Positions 35,794 to 48,800 of a DNA stretch of 64,000 nt are shown in pieces. A program made the position numbers and the translations under genes. The stretch is from Hybos culiciformis. Taxonomy: Eukaryota > Arthropoda > Insecta > Diptera > Hybotidae. The stretch lies in NCBI GenBank assembly GCA_964007475.1, contig OZ023274.1:92651213-92715212 (forward strand), read 5' to 3'. The notes under the pieces were generated by a model. The model was not told the origin of the DNA, searched no databases, and worked only from the letters and a program-made list of their open reading frames with translations. How positions within the stretch are numbered: the stretch's first letter is position 1; the number at the start of each line of letters is the position of its first letter.

Positions 35794-37136
35794 CCATATT
35801 TTTCTTTGATAAAAATAAATAAATTGAATATAAATTAAGTTAATATCTTTTTATGTACATAATTACATATGTTATATGTATAGGTACTTTTTATTACAAG
35901 GAAAATAATCTTTAAAGTTCAAGTGGCTGGTTGAAGAAATTATTTATAAATTTATTTTAGCTAACGTGTGGGTTCAGAAATAATGTAAACCTAAGATTTT
36001 TAAGGTTCGAATACTGAAAAAATCATTTTGAGTAATATTTTTAGAGTAGAGTTTTCCCTTTGAATAACATTTATAAATAACCAATAGATTGATTTCACCG
36101 GAAATGAAATTATGCGCAAATTTCATATTTATTGAAATTAAATAAATATAGAATTTATTGATTATAATTTAAATGAATTCAATAAAAGAGAAATAAGGAA
36201 TCATTTTGCGTATATAAATACAGTCCAACATCATTTTTTGAACACCAACACCAATCAAATTAATTTCTATTATTAAATTCAATTCTACGAAAATTTGGCC
36301 ATTTTTAAGTCGCTTAATTATCGCATTCGAAATATAATGAATATTCTTTTAATTAATTTCTACATGTTTATATATATAAATATATAAATTTAGCAAATTC
36401 TAGTATCTGTACAAAATTTCTACGAAAAAAATTCAACAAAATAATTTTTTTAATAAAAAATCTTTATTTATACCTTTTGACTATTATTTCTTGTCTATAT
36501 TATAATTATGGTTTTGTAGAACTTTGGCGACTTAAAAAAAAAAAATTAATTGTGAAAAGTATGTAATCAATTAATTTTCAAGAAAAAAAAAAGAATGTTA
36601 TTTGACAATACATTCACAATTTAAAAAAAATTAAATATTTACTAATAGAACAATAATATAAAATCTTAATTGACTAAAATTTTCTTTGATAGAAAAAAAA
36701 AGTTTTTCATTAAATTTACTTTAATCAAATAATTTTCTTTGAATTTTCTTTCATTATTATTAATTTCTTAACATTTATATTTATATGTTTTTAAATAAAA
36801 ATAATATTATATTTATTCTTAATGTCTTAAATCTTTATTCCCATCGTTACCTAAACAGTATAAATTCCAAAGTATTCCTATAGTAAAAGTCATGTAAAAG
36901 TTCAACAAAAAAAAACATAAATCATAATATAATATTGATTGGAATTGAGGAAAGTTTTGTAGCAGAGAATTTATTTATTTTTTATTATTATTGAAAGATA
37001 AATATTATGTATGTATAATATTTACAGATTTGATTGAAGTATTAGCCTAAATAATTTTATAAATTTCTTCTTCCTTAGAAAAATAAAAATAAAAAGGAAA
37101 ATCCAATATTATTGGAAATCCAATTGTTTTTAAATC
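35794..37136. other. AT-rich spacer
   Basis: No gene, RNA or structured repeat recognised between repeat D and the hAT nest. Confidence 0.5.
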
Positions 37137-38333
37137 CTTATATGCAGGACCGGATTTACGTAACTTTGCGCCCTGGGCGGTTTTTGAAAATTCCGCCCTA
37201 TAAATCATACCAAAAGTTATTTATAATAAATAAAAAAAAATACTAGTAAAGTTAATGTATATCTTTATTTTTTAATTTATCAGAATTTTTCAATTACACG
37301 GAGAGAAATCGTCGTTGATATTATACCCAATGACCATATTCTATTCGAAAATTGCGCATAAAAATGGGTTATTAGCTAGCTGCTAATAAATAAGTCAAAT
37401 AGCAAATAGTTTATTCTCAATAATATTTTGCAGGAATTGTTAGCTTTTGGAATAAATACTTACTCGATTTTTTGTTCGAATTATGTATCAGAATTAATAA
37501 ATTATTCCTAACGAACTAATAGAACGTTTTCTTATGCTAGTAAACTATTAGATATAAGTAATAGTTTACTCAACAGCTTACCACATTTATGTATTACTTA
37601 AGAATAAAATATTCGAAGCAAACAGGTGATTATTAATTAGAATTTATTAATTTAAGAGAATGACAGCGTAAGAGTTATTAAATTATTCCTAGCAAATTAA
37701 TAGAAAGTCTCTTAGTGGCAGTAAAATGTGGGTATTATCGAATAATTCGTATTGATTTCGTGAATAGATTATAATATTTATGGATTACTTGATAATAAAA
37801 CATTCGAAACAAACATGTAATAATTCATTAGAAGGTAATAATTTGAAAGAAGGATTTGTATAGAAAATTCCTTATACAGTTTGATATCATGTCAAATTTG
37901 GAATATTTTATTGGTAGCAAAAAGGATTCGTGAATTATTTATTAGCCTATAATGATAGTAATTTATACTAAAAATTTGAGGAAATTCTTTGAAACATCGT
38001 CAATAACGAATAATCTAGAAGTAATAATATTAGTCGCAAAAAATATTCTTTTAATGGGTTGGTTGCAATTATTATAGTTCAGATACGTTTTATTTTATTT
38101 TCTTTTATAATATTGTTATTTGCGTAAATCTGGATAAAGTGAGCAGTTCCTCCGAATAAAAGTTATTCCTCATTATGTTATTTAAAAATTTAACAAATTG
38201 ATGAATGACTTTTTGCAGAAAAACAGATCCTTTTCCAACTTTTCAATGAAGAGCAATATTATAAATAAGAAAAAAAATTAACGTTCCGTTATCTGACCCA
38301 CAATTCTTCTCCACCAGTATATTTTTCTCTAGA

Positions 38334-40296
38334 TCATTCCTTCTTGAGGATAATAGTTTCGAAATTGGAAGAATTTTCCTTAATTTTTGGTATAATATTT
38401 GCTACTTTTATTAATTTATCGATTCCTTTTGCTACCTAAAAATAATTTTACATTAGATAAGATTAATTATTAGATTAATTAATACTTAATACAGGACATT
38501 TTAATTAATTTTAAAGTTGCATAACTTAGATGATTGACTCTTCCCTTTACAGCAATTCTAAACTTTTGTACTTTTAGATGTCATGCGATAAAATTTTGAT
38601 TAAAATTCTTCTTAGAACCTAAATCTGCTGAAATGGTAAAATCGTGTGACAAAAAGAAATTGATATTTTGAAAATAAATCAAATATTCATTTTTATTTAC
38701 ATTTATTAATAAAATTAAAAATATTTCTTATTTCTAATGTTAAAATGTTATTGTCAATATAAATTACTGTATGTACTGTACTACATCTAGTACACATTTT
38801 TTTTAAATCAATATTACCGTCTAGTAAATATATTCATACATGATACATCTACAACTACATAATGTATCTTTACTTTAATTAATAAGTAATTCACATCATT
38901 ATGCATAAAAATCCGTAGCTTTCACCGAGTATATTAAAAAATATTAATTATTAATTTATCTTTAACTTAAACATTTCGTTCATGCATTCAAACAATAGAA
39001 CATTTTAAGACACGGATAATATTTAAAAATAAAAAACAAAATTGGTTACCTAAAAAATTATCAATTAGATCTGAAACATCTGTAGGTAACTTTTCGTTGG
39101 GAGTATAAATTTCATAAAAATTATTTTGAATTAAAATCCAAAATTTTTCATTTTCAAGTGGATATAATATTTTTTCTGTAGCAACTACAAATTTTACATC
39201 ATCATTTCCAATAACAAATAATATTGGTTGAAAATTGATTTTGTGCTCCACACAAAATATTTTCTTTTATTAATTAAAACATCAATATCAGCAACCGTAT
39301 CAGCTTCCAAATCAAAACAACCCCAGGAATCTCCAATACTAACTTTCCAAAACTTGCCGTTAATTTTTTTTCTGGCAGATGACTTGACCAAACAATGGAA
39401 AAGTTTACAAAATTGATACCTGCGTAGTTCTAAATAGAAAAAAAAAATCGAATAATTTTCATTATAAATTTAAATTTTTTCAACTAGTTTTTAAAGACAT
39501 AAGCTTCGGTTTGAAATGAATTTTATTTCTACAAATAAAAATAATTTCGTTTCACTTACCTTCATTATTCGACAAATTTTCCATTAATTTGAGTCCAGAT
39601 GCAAATTTAATTCTTGACTTAAATGTGGATTGGATTAAGTCTTCAGCTTTTGTCCATTTCAAATATTGTCGGCCGGGTTTATTAACTCTGAAAATTTTAA
39701 TGTAGATTCATAAAAAAAATGATTAGCTAAAACCAGATCCCTTTTGGTTTTTCAAATTTTGCTTTTTGTGTCGAGATACAACCTTTTAGAACCCGAAATG
39801 GTAATTTTTACTTCCTTTTTCTCCCATCAATACGAATTGTTTTTGATTGGACTCTTTTCTAAAAGATTGTTTCCGAAAAAAAAACAGAATGGTCTAATCG
39901 AAGTATCGAAATTGAGTGTTTTATGAAACGTAAAATTATTATAAAATAATCTAATAAGAAAAAAATTAAGAGATAGAAGTATTTACAAAAAAGTAAAGAT
40001 TTTTATTAGTTTGGGTCGCACGCGACAATATTAATAAAAATCTTTATTTTTTTAAATATTAAAGATTTTTTTATTAAGGATTTTATCTTTTAAGGATTTT
40101 GTGTTTAAATATTTTGTAAATAAAAGTTTCGCTCTTAAGAATTTTGAAAATAAGGATTCTGTAAAATGGTTCTGTAATAAAGATTTTGTTATTAAGGAAA
40201 ACGTGTCACAACCAAAAATATAAGTTCTAAATAAAATTACAAAAGTTACAAAAAATAAATGACTTACCTTGCAATGCGGCTTTGTTCCAAGCTTTT
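38334..40296 (-). pseudogene. Spliced gene carried by the nested element, one frameshift
   Basis: Four minus-strand exons can be read. The first ends at 40268 (GCAAG|GTAAGT; codes KSLEQSRIAR). The second is 39687-39560 (TTTTCAG acceptor, GAAG|GTAAGT donor). The third is 39429-39050 (ATTTAG acceptor, TTAG|GTAACC donor). The last is 38431-38334 (stop TGA). All joins keep phase: AG|A, G|AA, G|CA. The encoded stretch includes NKPGRQYLKWTKAEDL, KINGKFWKVSIGDSWGCFDL and NEKFWILIQNNFYEIYTPNE. A one-base frameshift at about 39245 breaks exon 3 (frame ...NKRKYFV to EHKINF...). The 5' end is not identified; the first readable exon may be only 29 bases or may be longer. I do not recognise the family. 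It is neither an obvious hAT nor a Tc1 transposase and may be the element's own protein or captured cargo. Confidence 0.65.
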
Positions 40297-40775
40297 CTAT
40301 TTTTAATTTATTGTGTTATTTATTTTTATTTATTATCAAAAAATTAAATCCAACCTGTTTAATTTAAAAAAAATAAATTTTTAAAAATTTTTTTCTTTTT
40401 TTGTTCCACCTTTTTCGAGAATAAACTTCCAATTGACTGAACAAATAAAAATTGTAAAAGTTAAAGGTGTTTTATTATATTTCGGAACATTTTAAAAGTT
40501 TACAGTTTATAAATTATTCGCTTATGGGAATAAATTGTTTGATATATGAGTAAGATGCTCAGTTCTCTCAGCAACTTTAATGAATTATTCGCGAAGGGAA
40601 TAAATAGCATTTATATCATTGCACGAATGAAGATTTTACTCTCATAGGTTTTACAAATTATTCTCAACAGCAAATAATTTTGTATTATCAAAGAGTTTAT
40701 TTCAAACCCATAACAGAGTAATAAACTTTGATGACCAATGAACGAAATTGCCACAGGTGTTGAACATATATTTTA

Positions 40776-40780
<5 letters not shown>

Positions 40781-40818
<38 letters not shown>
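40781..40818. repeat. (TA)n microsatellite
   Basis: About 18 uninterrupted TA dinucleotides inside the nested element. Confidence 0.95.
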
Positions 40819-40820
<2 letters not shown>

Positions 40821-43069
40821 TATTGAATATTAACATATTGATAACGACTTAGTACCTTAGTGTCAACTCTGTCAACTCTTTTAACACCGATTTAAAACGT
40901 TCCTAAAAAAATTGTCCTAGGGTAAATTTCCATCGAAAATCTAAAGTATTTATCTATACTATTATCTATTAGCTTTAATTTTAAATTCACTGCAATCAGC
41001 AAAAGCTACATTTTCTAATAAAAATAGTTTTGAACGACAAATTCAAATATTGTCAGTTATTAAAACATATTTTTATTTCTTTATAATAAAAACACAAACA
41101 AAGTTCTCGAATTGTATTAATTTTATTTTTTGTTCTTATTCAATCCTTTCATAATAAATTTGAGTTATGGAACAAACATTATCTACATTATGAAATAGAA
41201 TAATAAAATTATTTTAACATATATTTTTTGATATTATGCTAATTATGCACAGTTATAGTACATTTGATATATTAGATATGTCTAAATCAAGACTATCTTT
41301 TAAATTTTAAATAATAAATTTAAGTATTGAGTCAACATTATTCATGTGCAAACCATCTAAATAATGTGCCACTAAATAAGCTGCTTATTTTATTGGTTTC
41401 CAACATTACAAACGTAGCAAGAACCAAATAAAAAAAATAAATTTTTACTTACCCGATACTTATCCGACACTTATTTCATTTTTTTTTTGTTTATTTTGGA
41501 CATACTTACTGCTACGCATTAAAAGAAAATCTTTTTTGATATTTTTAAATGTAAAGTTTATTTGTGAAAATAAAAAAATTGACTAAAAGTTGATTTCATA
41601 GTTTGGTTTCACGTACATATCTTATTCCAAATTTGCATAAAATAACCGGCCGACCACAATGTATCTATTTTTAAAAATATATTTGTTGATTGTTTTTACT
41701 ATAACCACCCGGTATTATTAAAAAAAATCATTCGCTAGTAAGAATAATAATTTATTTAAGAGAAGAATCAAAGCACTTGCCCGCATAAAACATTATTATC
41801 TCAACAGACTTAAATAAATTATTCTCAAAAGGAATAAACAGCATTTATATCATTGCACGAATGAAGATTTCACTCTCATAGGTTTTATAAATTATTCTCA
41901 ACAGCGAATGATTTCGTATTATAAAAGAGTTTATTTCAAACTTTTAACAGGGTAATTAAATTAATACTATGACCAATTAACGAAATGGTCGCAGGTTGTT
42001 GAACTTATCATTTAATACCAAATTTTATTACAGTAAATTGATCGATGAATCAACAATTTTTTTTAATTAGCATTATTATTCAAAATTATTACGGAAACAG
42101 GTGCAGGGTTCTTCCTTTAACTTCATAGGGATTGAATATTTTGTGGATTCTCTTGAAGATTCTCTATATCATAATGACAGACTTATAAAAAATCTGGGGT
42201 GCTATATTTTCCATACAAATTTTTTGGGTTATGATGAAACTTTCCCAAGAGGGTCAAGATTATTGTTAGGCGTGCCCTGATAAATTAACGATACTTTATT
42301 TCAAATTCATCGTACTGTAAATCACGTCAGTTATACAAAAAAAATGTTTAAACAGACTTCATTTTCATTATCTTTGGTCGCCGCGTGCTATTTGTCGACC
42401 CCTACTGTGTATTAGAATCACGGTTGCTTCACAAAAATAATTCAATGAAAATTAGTAGGGTCATTGTAAATTTTAAAGCGAAATATATAAAATTTTTTAC
42501 TTAGAGAACCTATTTTTGATTTTACTTAGGGATTGGTCGAAATGTTCAGGCTTATGTTACATTTATAAATTATATGTATAAATTTAGAAAAACATTCTTC
42601 AGGCTCGTTTCGTTTTTGAAATATATTCTTATAATTTAGTGCTATTTGCCCAAATTATTCGTTTCTGTTCTTAATTTCTAAACTCTTGAAAATATTTTTG
42701 AAAAAAAAAAACAAATTACTTCACACCATAAATAAGCGCCAAAAATTATAAAACTTATTAACAGAATGAATAATTTATTCAATAACAGATTTGAGTAATA
42801 TGTTTACAATTAACGACAAATTTTACTTATTTTCCAAATTAACGTAAAATGTATTCCCTTTGCGAATAATAGGAAAAAAAACAAAAAAAATTATAGTTAT
42901 TCCGAGCTTGAGAATAAATTCGACATATTCATTTCTCTCCGTGTACAACATTATAAATTACAATTTCTTATACTAAGGAGTTTCGATTCTAAAATTGATC
43001 CAGCTATAATATTTTTTTTTTTACTATTTAAGATTACTATATTTTTTCTAAAGAAAATTTGAAAAAAAA

Positions 43070-43442
43070 ATTTTATTTACTTAATTTTTATACAAATATA
43101 AAACTTAAACTTAGTTCTTAGATTTACATTAAAATTTAAACTAGTGTTTAATTAAAAAATTACAAATTTATATTTTGATATTAAGTTCGTGCTATTTCTT
43201 TTCTAGCTAGAGTATAGGTTTCTTATGATATTATTTTCAGAATAGTTACATCTAGCTTGGAATTTATCTGAAATTTCATTTATTTTTTCATTAATTGTTT
43301 TTGACTTGGTTAGTTTGTGTAGATTTTTGGTAGAGAAATGCCAAGGCAGGTTCAACAGCATTTTCAGAATTTTATTTTGTTGAGTTTGTAATTTTTTTAT
43401 GGCACACTTGGCAGAACTTTGCCAAACTGGAGCTTCATATTA
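43070..43442 (-). mobile_element. Jockey-like LINE 3' end, 5'-truncated
   Basis: On the minus strand 43439-43208 reads EAPVWQSSAKCAIKKLQTQQ, then NKILKMLLNLPWH, and continues to NNIIRNLYSS before a stop. This is the C-terminal end of a jockey-clade reverse-transcriptase polyprotein (pattern AP.W...AK..IKKLQ..QNKIL......PW). A short 3' UTR follows and ends in an A-rich AATAAAA tract near 43072. The 5' truncation cuts directly into the hAT transposase relic at about 43443, as target-primed insertion would produce. Confidence 0.8.
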
Positions 43443-43443
43443 G

Positions 43444-43706
43444 AATTTTTTTCGTAATTTTATTGTAACAAATTTTTCGAAAACTTTTTCAAACGATATT
43501 TTGTCTAACATTTTATTTTCTATTGCTAAGATCGTAAAATCATTCAATTTTTTATCACATAAGGTTGATCTCAAGTAAGTTTTTATTCTTCTCAGTGCAG
43601 AAAAAGACCTTTCTGCTGAACAATTGGATGCAGGAGTTGATAAAAATATTCTTAAAATAATTTATATATTTGGATAGACAGCCTGCATATTTGTTTCTTT
43701 AATCAA
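43444..43706 (-). pseudogene. hAT transposase C-terminal (dimerisation) domain relic
   Basis: The minus strand reads LIKETNMQAVYPNI, one stop, then IILRIFLSTPASNCSAERSF followed by SALRRIKTYLRSTL and further. The SAERSFSALRRIK-type block is the hallmark of hAT C-terminal dimerisation domains of the zinc-finger-MYM-like branch. The catalytic part is missing; only about 130 bp separate this from the right terminus. The 3' end of the frame is cut by the LINE insertion. An in-frame TAA is present near 43664. Confidence 0.85.
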
Positions 43707-43710
43707 TTAA

Positions 43711-43752
43711 TACAAAGCATTTATACAAAGCATTTATACAAAGCATTTATTA
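43711..43752. repeat. 15-bp tandem repeat, three units
   Basis: TACAAAGCATTTA is repeated three times with a 15-bp period, just upstream of the hAT relic's readable frame. Confidence 0.9.
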
Positions 43753-43845
43753 AATTTCACTGAACGAATTTTGCGCCCTTTTGAAATGTTGCGCCCGTGG
43801 CGGTTGCCCCATTTGCCCATAGGTAAATCCGGAACTGCTTATATG

Positions 43846-45422
43846 ACTCATAAATTATGTATTGCTTTTATGATTTAAAAATAATCGAATATACATACAT
43901 AGATATAATGTATTATTAAGCTTATATGGAAAAACAAATTTTCCTATTCTTTTTTGTGTTTGTTTTGTAAATTTAATTTTAAATTAAAAAACATAAATAT
44001 TGTTCCAATTATCATACATTTACCAGTTTTTTTTTTTACTTTAGTATACTTCTTTAATTTATGAAATAATATTCAAAAATGTAAGGACATAAAAATGCAT
44101 AAAAATATATTAAGCATGCATTTGCTTTATAAATAATGTTTAAATAAATTTTATGTCAGAAGAAATTTTCTAATGTTCACAAAAGATGTGAAAAACAAGA
44201 CAAATTCAGAATTAGATGTTTTTATTGTGAAAAGAAACAGATTTTTTTTTTTTAATTTTAAGCTACAATATCAAATTTACGAAGATAGAATTCTTAATAA
44301 ACTTTAAAACTTTTTTCTTGAAAATTAAAATATCTAAGAATATTTCAAAATTTGTACTTAAAAGACCGGAAAGAATTTTTTTTTTAAATTAAATTCACTA
44401 AAATTATATCCTAGTATCTTTTATATAAAAAAAAAATTGTTAATTAGGTACATAAAAAAATATTTAATTTTGTCAATTTTTTCAACAGGAAACAAAAATA
44501 CGTTTAAATTATTATTTCCTTTCAGGAAAATTAATTTTTTATGTAAAACCTGTTTTTTTTTTTTTTTTACATTTTTAAACATTTTTACCATTTGTGCAAA
44601 TTTAATCCCTGGGCGGTCTTGTGGTTTTATAAAATATTTTTATTTTTTCAAAAAGCCATGAAATTTAAATTAGGAAGTGACAATTATTTGAAAAAATTAT
44701 TATTATGAGACACAATTCATTTTTAATATTATCTAAAATTACACAATCCTTGCCTAAGCTTCCTAAGTAAGTTTTGCCTAAGCTGTTTTGCCTGCAAGAA
44801 AGTTACAAGTTTTGACGAACCTTTTCGTTATTGCAATGTTATTTCTTAAAAAAAAAAAATTGATGTTGTGAAAATAAATGTAGAATATGAAATAATAATA
44901 ATAATAATAATTCTTTATTATTATTTTTGTTTTTTTAAGTTTTTAGAAATTTTAGAAAACTTTTTATTTCTGTAAGGACAGTATATACTGTCTGGCATTC
45001 GAAAGTCTACAAAAACTTTGATGATGATTTGTTTTTCTTTTAAGTTTTAAACTAATGTAAAAAACTATTTTCATATATTTTGTAGTGATAATAGTACATA
45101 ATTATGTGCAAAGCTTATTTTTTATGACGAAAAATGTTTGAATTTTAAATTATAAAAGTTTTTGTCTCACTTGCAGATATTATAATAAAAATTCTGTGAT
45201 GAAAACATCTTTGTGTAATCATTATAAAATAAACTAAAACTCAAAATAAGTTCGAAAAATATACAAAAATTGTTTTTTTTTCTCACTCCGGATATTAAAA
45301 AAGTTAAAATAAAGCAATTCTTCAGAAATGAAAAATTTATAATTGTTAAGAAAATGTGTTAAAAACAAACTTTATATTGTGTATATTCAGTGAGGAAATT
45401 ATCAATTTTTTTTTTGTCAAAA
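43846..45422. other. AT-rich spacer
   Basis: No gene seen. It contains an (ATA)n run at about 44889-44912. The open frame at 44437-44661 is T-rich and has no family resemblance. Confidence 0.5.
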
Positions 45423-45815
45423 TATTTAATCGTTTTTTCAACCTTTAGTTATAAATATGAATCAGAAATTTTTTGTTTATTTTTATTTATTTTTTTTGAG
45501 CTGGACTGGTGGTTAGTTAATAGGATTTGCGGCGCCAGCCTTTTTGTAAAAAAAAAGGGACAATCGGGCCGGTAAATGTATGTATTATTAACATTTACGA
45601 GACCGTAAACTTACATTTGGCTATAATCTTGAAGTTAATGTACACATTTACCGGCAAATGTATAAATTAACCTAGAAATGTACATTTACCGTATCATATA
45701 TATTTTTTAATGTGCTTTTTATTGTGGAAAATGAAAGATTTTCCAATAAGCTAACACAAAATAATTTTCCATAATAAAGAAAATATGTAATAAATATCTA
45801 TTTATTATCACTATA
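45423..45815. repeat. Dispersed repeat E, copy 2
   Basis: Same orientation and extent as 20839-21238, including the inner CGGTAAATGTA/TACATTTACCG inverted pair. Copy 1 is flanked by the palindromic array on its left, but this copy is not, so the array is a separate unit. Confidence 0.8.
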
Positions 45816-48800
45816 TACCTGATTTCTTACAAACAAAATAAAAATTATATTTTTCAGGTATAAATAATCAAAACGAAAATGTGTGGGAAAATATAAGGGA
45901 AAAATAAACTTCAATTCAATATGCTTTTAAATTCTGTTAATCCTAATAATGGTAGCTATACTTCATTTTTTTTTATATTTCTATGTGCCAAAAATAAAAT
46001 GCACATTTATCCTGATGTAAATCTTTCAAAAACCCAAAAATTTAAAAAAAATAATAATAATTTTCCTGTCTGGTATATACACAAACTTTCATTGACGGAA
46101 ATACCTACTGTCGCATTAGTTTTTCCAAAGAGGGTTTTATTGACAGTTTTATTTTAATCGCTTTTGTCTAGACTGACCAAAAAAAGAAAATTTTTTTTTT
46201 TAGAAATTTCAATTTTTACAAGAAGAAATTTATGAGAATACTATAAAAATTTGATTGGAGTGTACGACGTGCAAATTTTAAAATATTTTTCCTTACTATG
46301 TACTAAATAAAAACGTTTTATTTATTTAGGTTTAACAGTGATTTTATTTTAAATAACTTTATGATAATTTAAAATCAATTTAAAATCATATCTTGTCAAA
46401 AATTTGTAAGTTCCTGAAATTACTTTTTTTGTCTTGACTAAGTTATAAAATTAAATGTGGCGTATAAAATAGTGCATATGAACAATATGCAAGTTTCCTT
46501 TGCATGGTGGTGGGATTAGTTAGTTGCCGAAACAAAGCAAAATGCAACTGGGATCTTGATACTGGGTCATACATAAAAAAAAAGAAATAAAAATGATAAT
46601 CAATTTTCCAATAAAAACATCACAAAGAATTTGGGTTATATAGTTATAAAATTATATAACTATTGAGTTAGAAAGAGTAAGAACAAGGAAGACAACCCAT
46701 TTTCTGATTGCTTAGACCTGGATGGCTCGGTTCTGGCTGATGTTGTAAGTGCGTTAATAAAATTTTAAAATTTCAATATATATTTTTCCCAAAAATTATG
46801 TATATTTCGACGAAAGAAAGAAAAACTTGTAGCTCTGTTTTTTTTTTTTTTTTAGTTTTATTTAGCTTTGTCACAAATCCTACAAAGAATATAAATGTAT
46901 TTTGGCACGTGTTCCATTCATATATTTTTTTCATATCTTAATTTGACCTAATTTCGAAAATTTTCAGTTTAAATATAAGAAAACGTGTAAAGACATACAA
47001 TTTGTATATAATATATATATTTTTTTTTTTAAATCTATGTGGCAAAAAAACATCCAAAGCACCTTTAGCCATATAGTAAATTATACCATTTTAACTTAAC
47101 AGAATTTATTATTTTTTATTTTTATGTCTTTACTGAAAATTGTGAAAAACAAAAGTATGAATTTTTTAGTATGGAAAAAAAAAACTGAAGAATTGTAAAA
47201 ACTGACATTTGCACCTGAGGTAATTTTTCACTTTAAAATTATATAGTGTTATACTATGAAAACATTTTATGTACAGTGTTCTTGAAATTATATCTCGGTT
47301 CCTCAAATATATGGAATAGTTTCCATATATTTGAATTCATTTGATTTTAAATTGATGAAGTGGAGGGAATTAAATTTTGGAATAAAATAATGCTATAATC
47401 GTAACTAATTAAAATCTTCTAAGACTAATATTCAAAAGTAAACCGAAACGAAATATCTGTTTAGAGAGCTATGTATCTTTTTCTTGAAATTTTTATTATT
47501 ATTATATGCGGTTTATTAAAGATATTTTGTACGGACAATTTTGTAGATAGAATGGATTTCTTTTTTGTTTAATCTCTTAAATATTAAAGAAAAAAGAATT
47601 TAAGTATTTCCAATGTCTTTATTTAATTTTTTTCTTTACTGTTTTTTTTTCAACAATTTCTTTAAGTGCACGTTCTACTTAACATTTAAAGGAAATTATC
47701 TTGATGGTTTTCCGCATTCTCTTTAGGGATTTTCATGGAATGAAATTATTTTGAAATATAAAAAAAAATTTACTTAAAAAAAATAATAACAATATTTTTC
47801 TTCATAAAACAAGAATATAAGCTTTTAATATTTTTTTTTAACTGCTTAAGTTAAAAAAAAATTTAAAATATTTTCCTTAAGGTAAAAAAATATGTTTATG
47901 CATGTTGAATTGTAGATTTTTCGTATGTTTAAAATCTTAATCACAATAATTTGTAAAATTTCACATTGGATATGTTATAAACATTTTTTTAAAAAAAAGG
48001 AAAAAGAAACACAAAATTTAATCAAGAAAATTCATTAAAATAATTTAGAAAATATACTTCACTGTTTTTCAAATTTCAACCTAAATTTAAAATGTTGCAG
48101 TTTTTATAATAATTTGGCAAAATTTTGTTTTATGATTTGTAATCTGTTTAAATTCTAAACCATTGGTTTAAATTAATAATATTAATATGGTTTTAATATC
48201 CCAGAAAAATTATAATTGGATGAATGTATTTCATAAAAGTTATATATGAAAAGGATTATTACAATATCCGTTTCAATTGATAAAATATTTATTTTAGAAT
48301 CTGAAAGGATATCAGCTTTTTCCTTTTTTGTACTAATGATTGGAATGTTAAAAAAGAAAATATAAAAATAGAATGTACTTGGCTCCTTCATCTAAACATG
48401 TCACAATTTTGCATAGGAAGAACAGCAATTTATAATTATTTAAAGCTGCATTTATACGACTTTCGATTTTGTTGTACCAGACTAGGCCACAGGCTATAGA
48501 CACAAAAAGATCCTTTTACATTTTGGATCTTCATCTAGTGGATAAATTATTATCTCCAATCTCATAATTATAAATTTAAAATCTTATCTTTTTTAAAATA
48601 AATTATAAGTTTTTTAAGACATTAAATTCATATTATTTTATCAGCTCATTTCATGAAAATAACAAAATATAACATAAAGTATGTACAATGTACAAGTAAT
48701 ATTTACATAATGTACATACAAATGCTTATATAAGAACAAAAACATAATTTCTCAATTACATTTTAACAATAAAAGTTTTGTCTTTATGTCTTTATTTATG

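Larger units (their letters stand above)
37295..42945 (-). mobile_element. Nested 5.65-kb element with 15-bp perfect termini and its own spliced gene
   Basis: It begins TACACGGAGAGAAAT at 37295 and ends with the exact inverse ATTTCTCTCCGTGTA at 42945. No clean target duplication was found. Subterminal direct repeats are present on both sides: on the left a period of about 191 bp (ATTCGAA(G/A)CAAACA at about 37611 and 37802); on the right two copies of a block of about 190 bp (GCATTTATATCATTGCACGA at about 40598 and 41831). A minus-strand multi-exon gene lies at 38334-40296. Class unknown. Confidence 0.75.
37137..43845 (-). mobile_element. hAT element relic with exact 8-bp target duplication, containing nested insertions
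   Basis: CTTATATG lies at 37137-37144 and 43838-43845. Between them the element starts CAGGACCGGATTTACGTA and ends with the inverse of CAGTTCCGGATTTACCTA, which are hAT-type termini (CAG...CTG). It retains only the C-terminal part of a transposase on the minus strand near the right end. Removing the nested 5.65-kb element leaves about 1 kb of hAT sequence including a LINE fragment. It is clearly dead. Confidence 0.9.
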
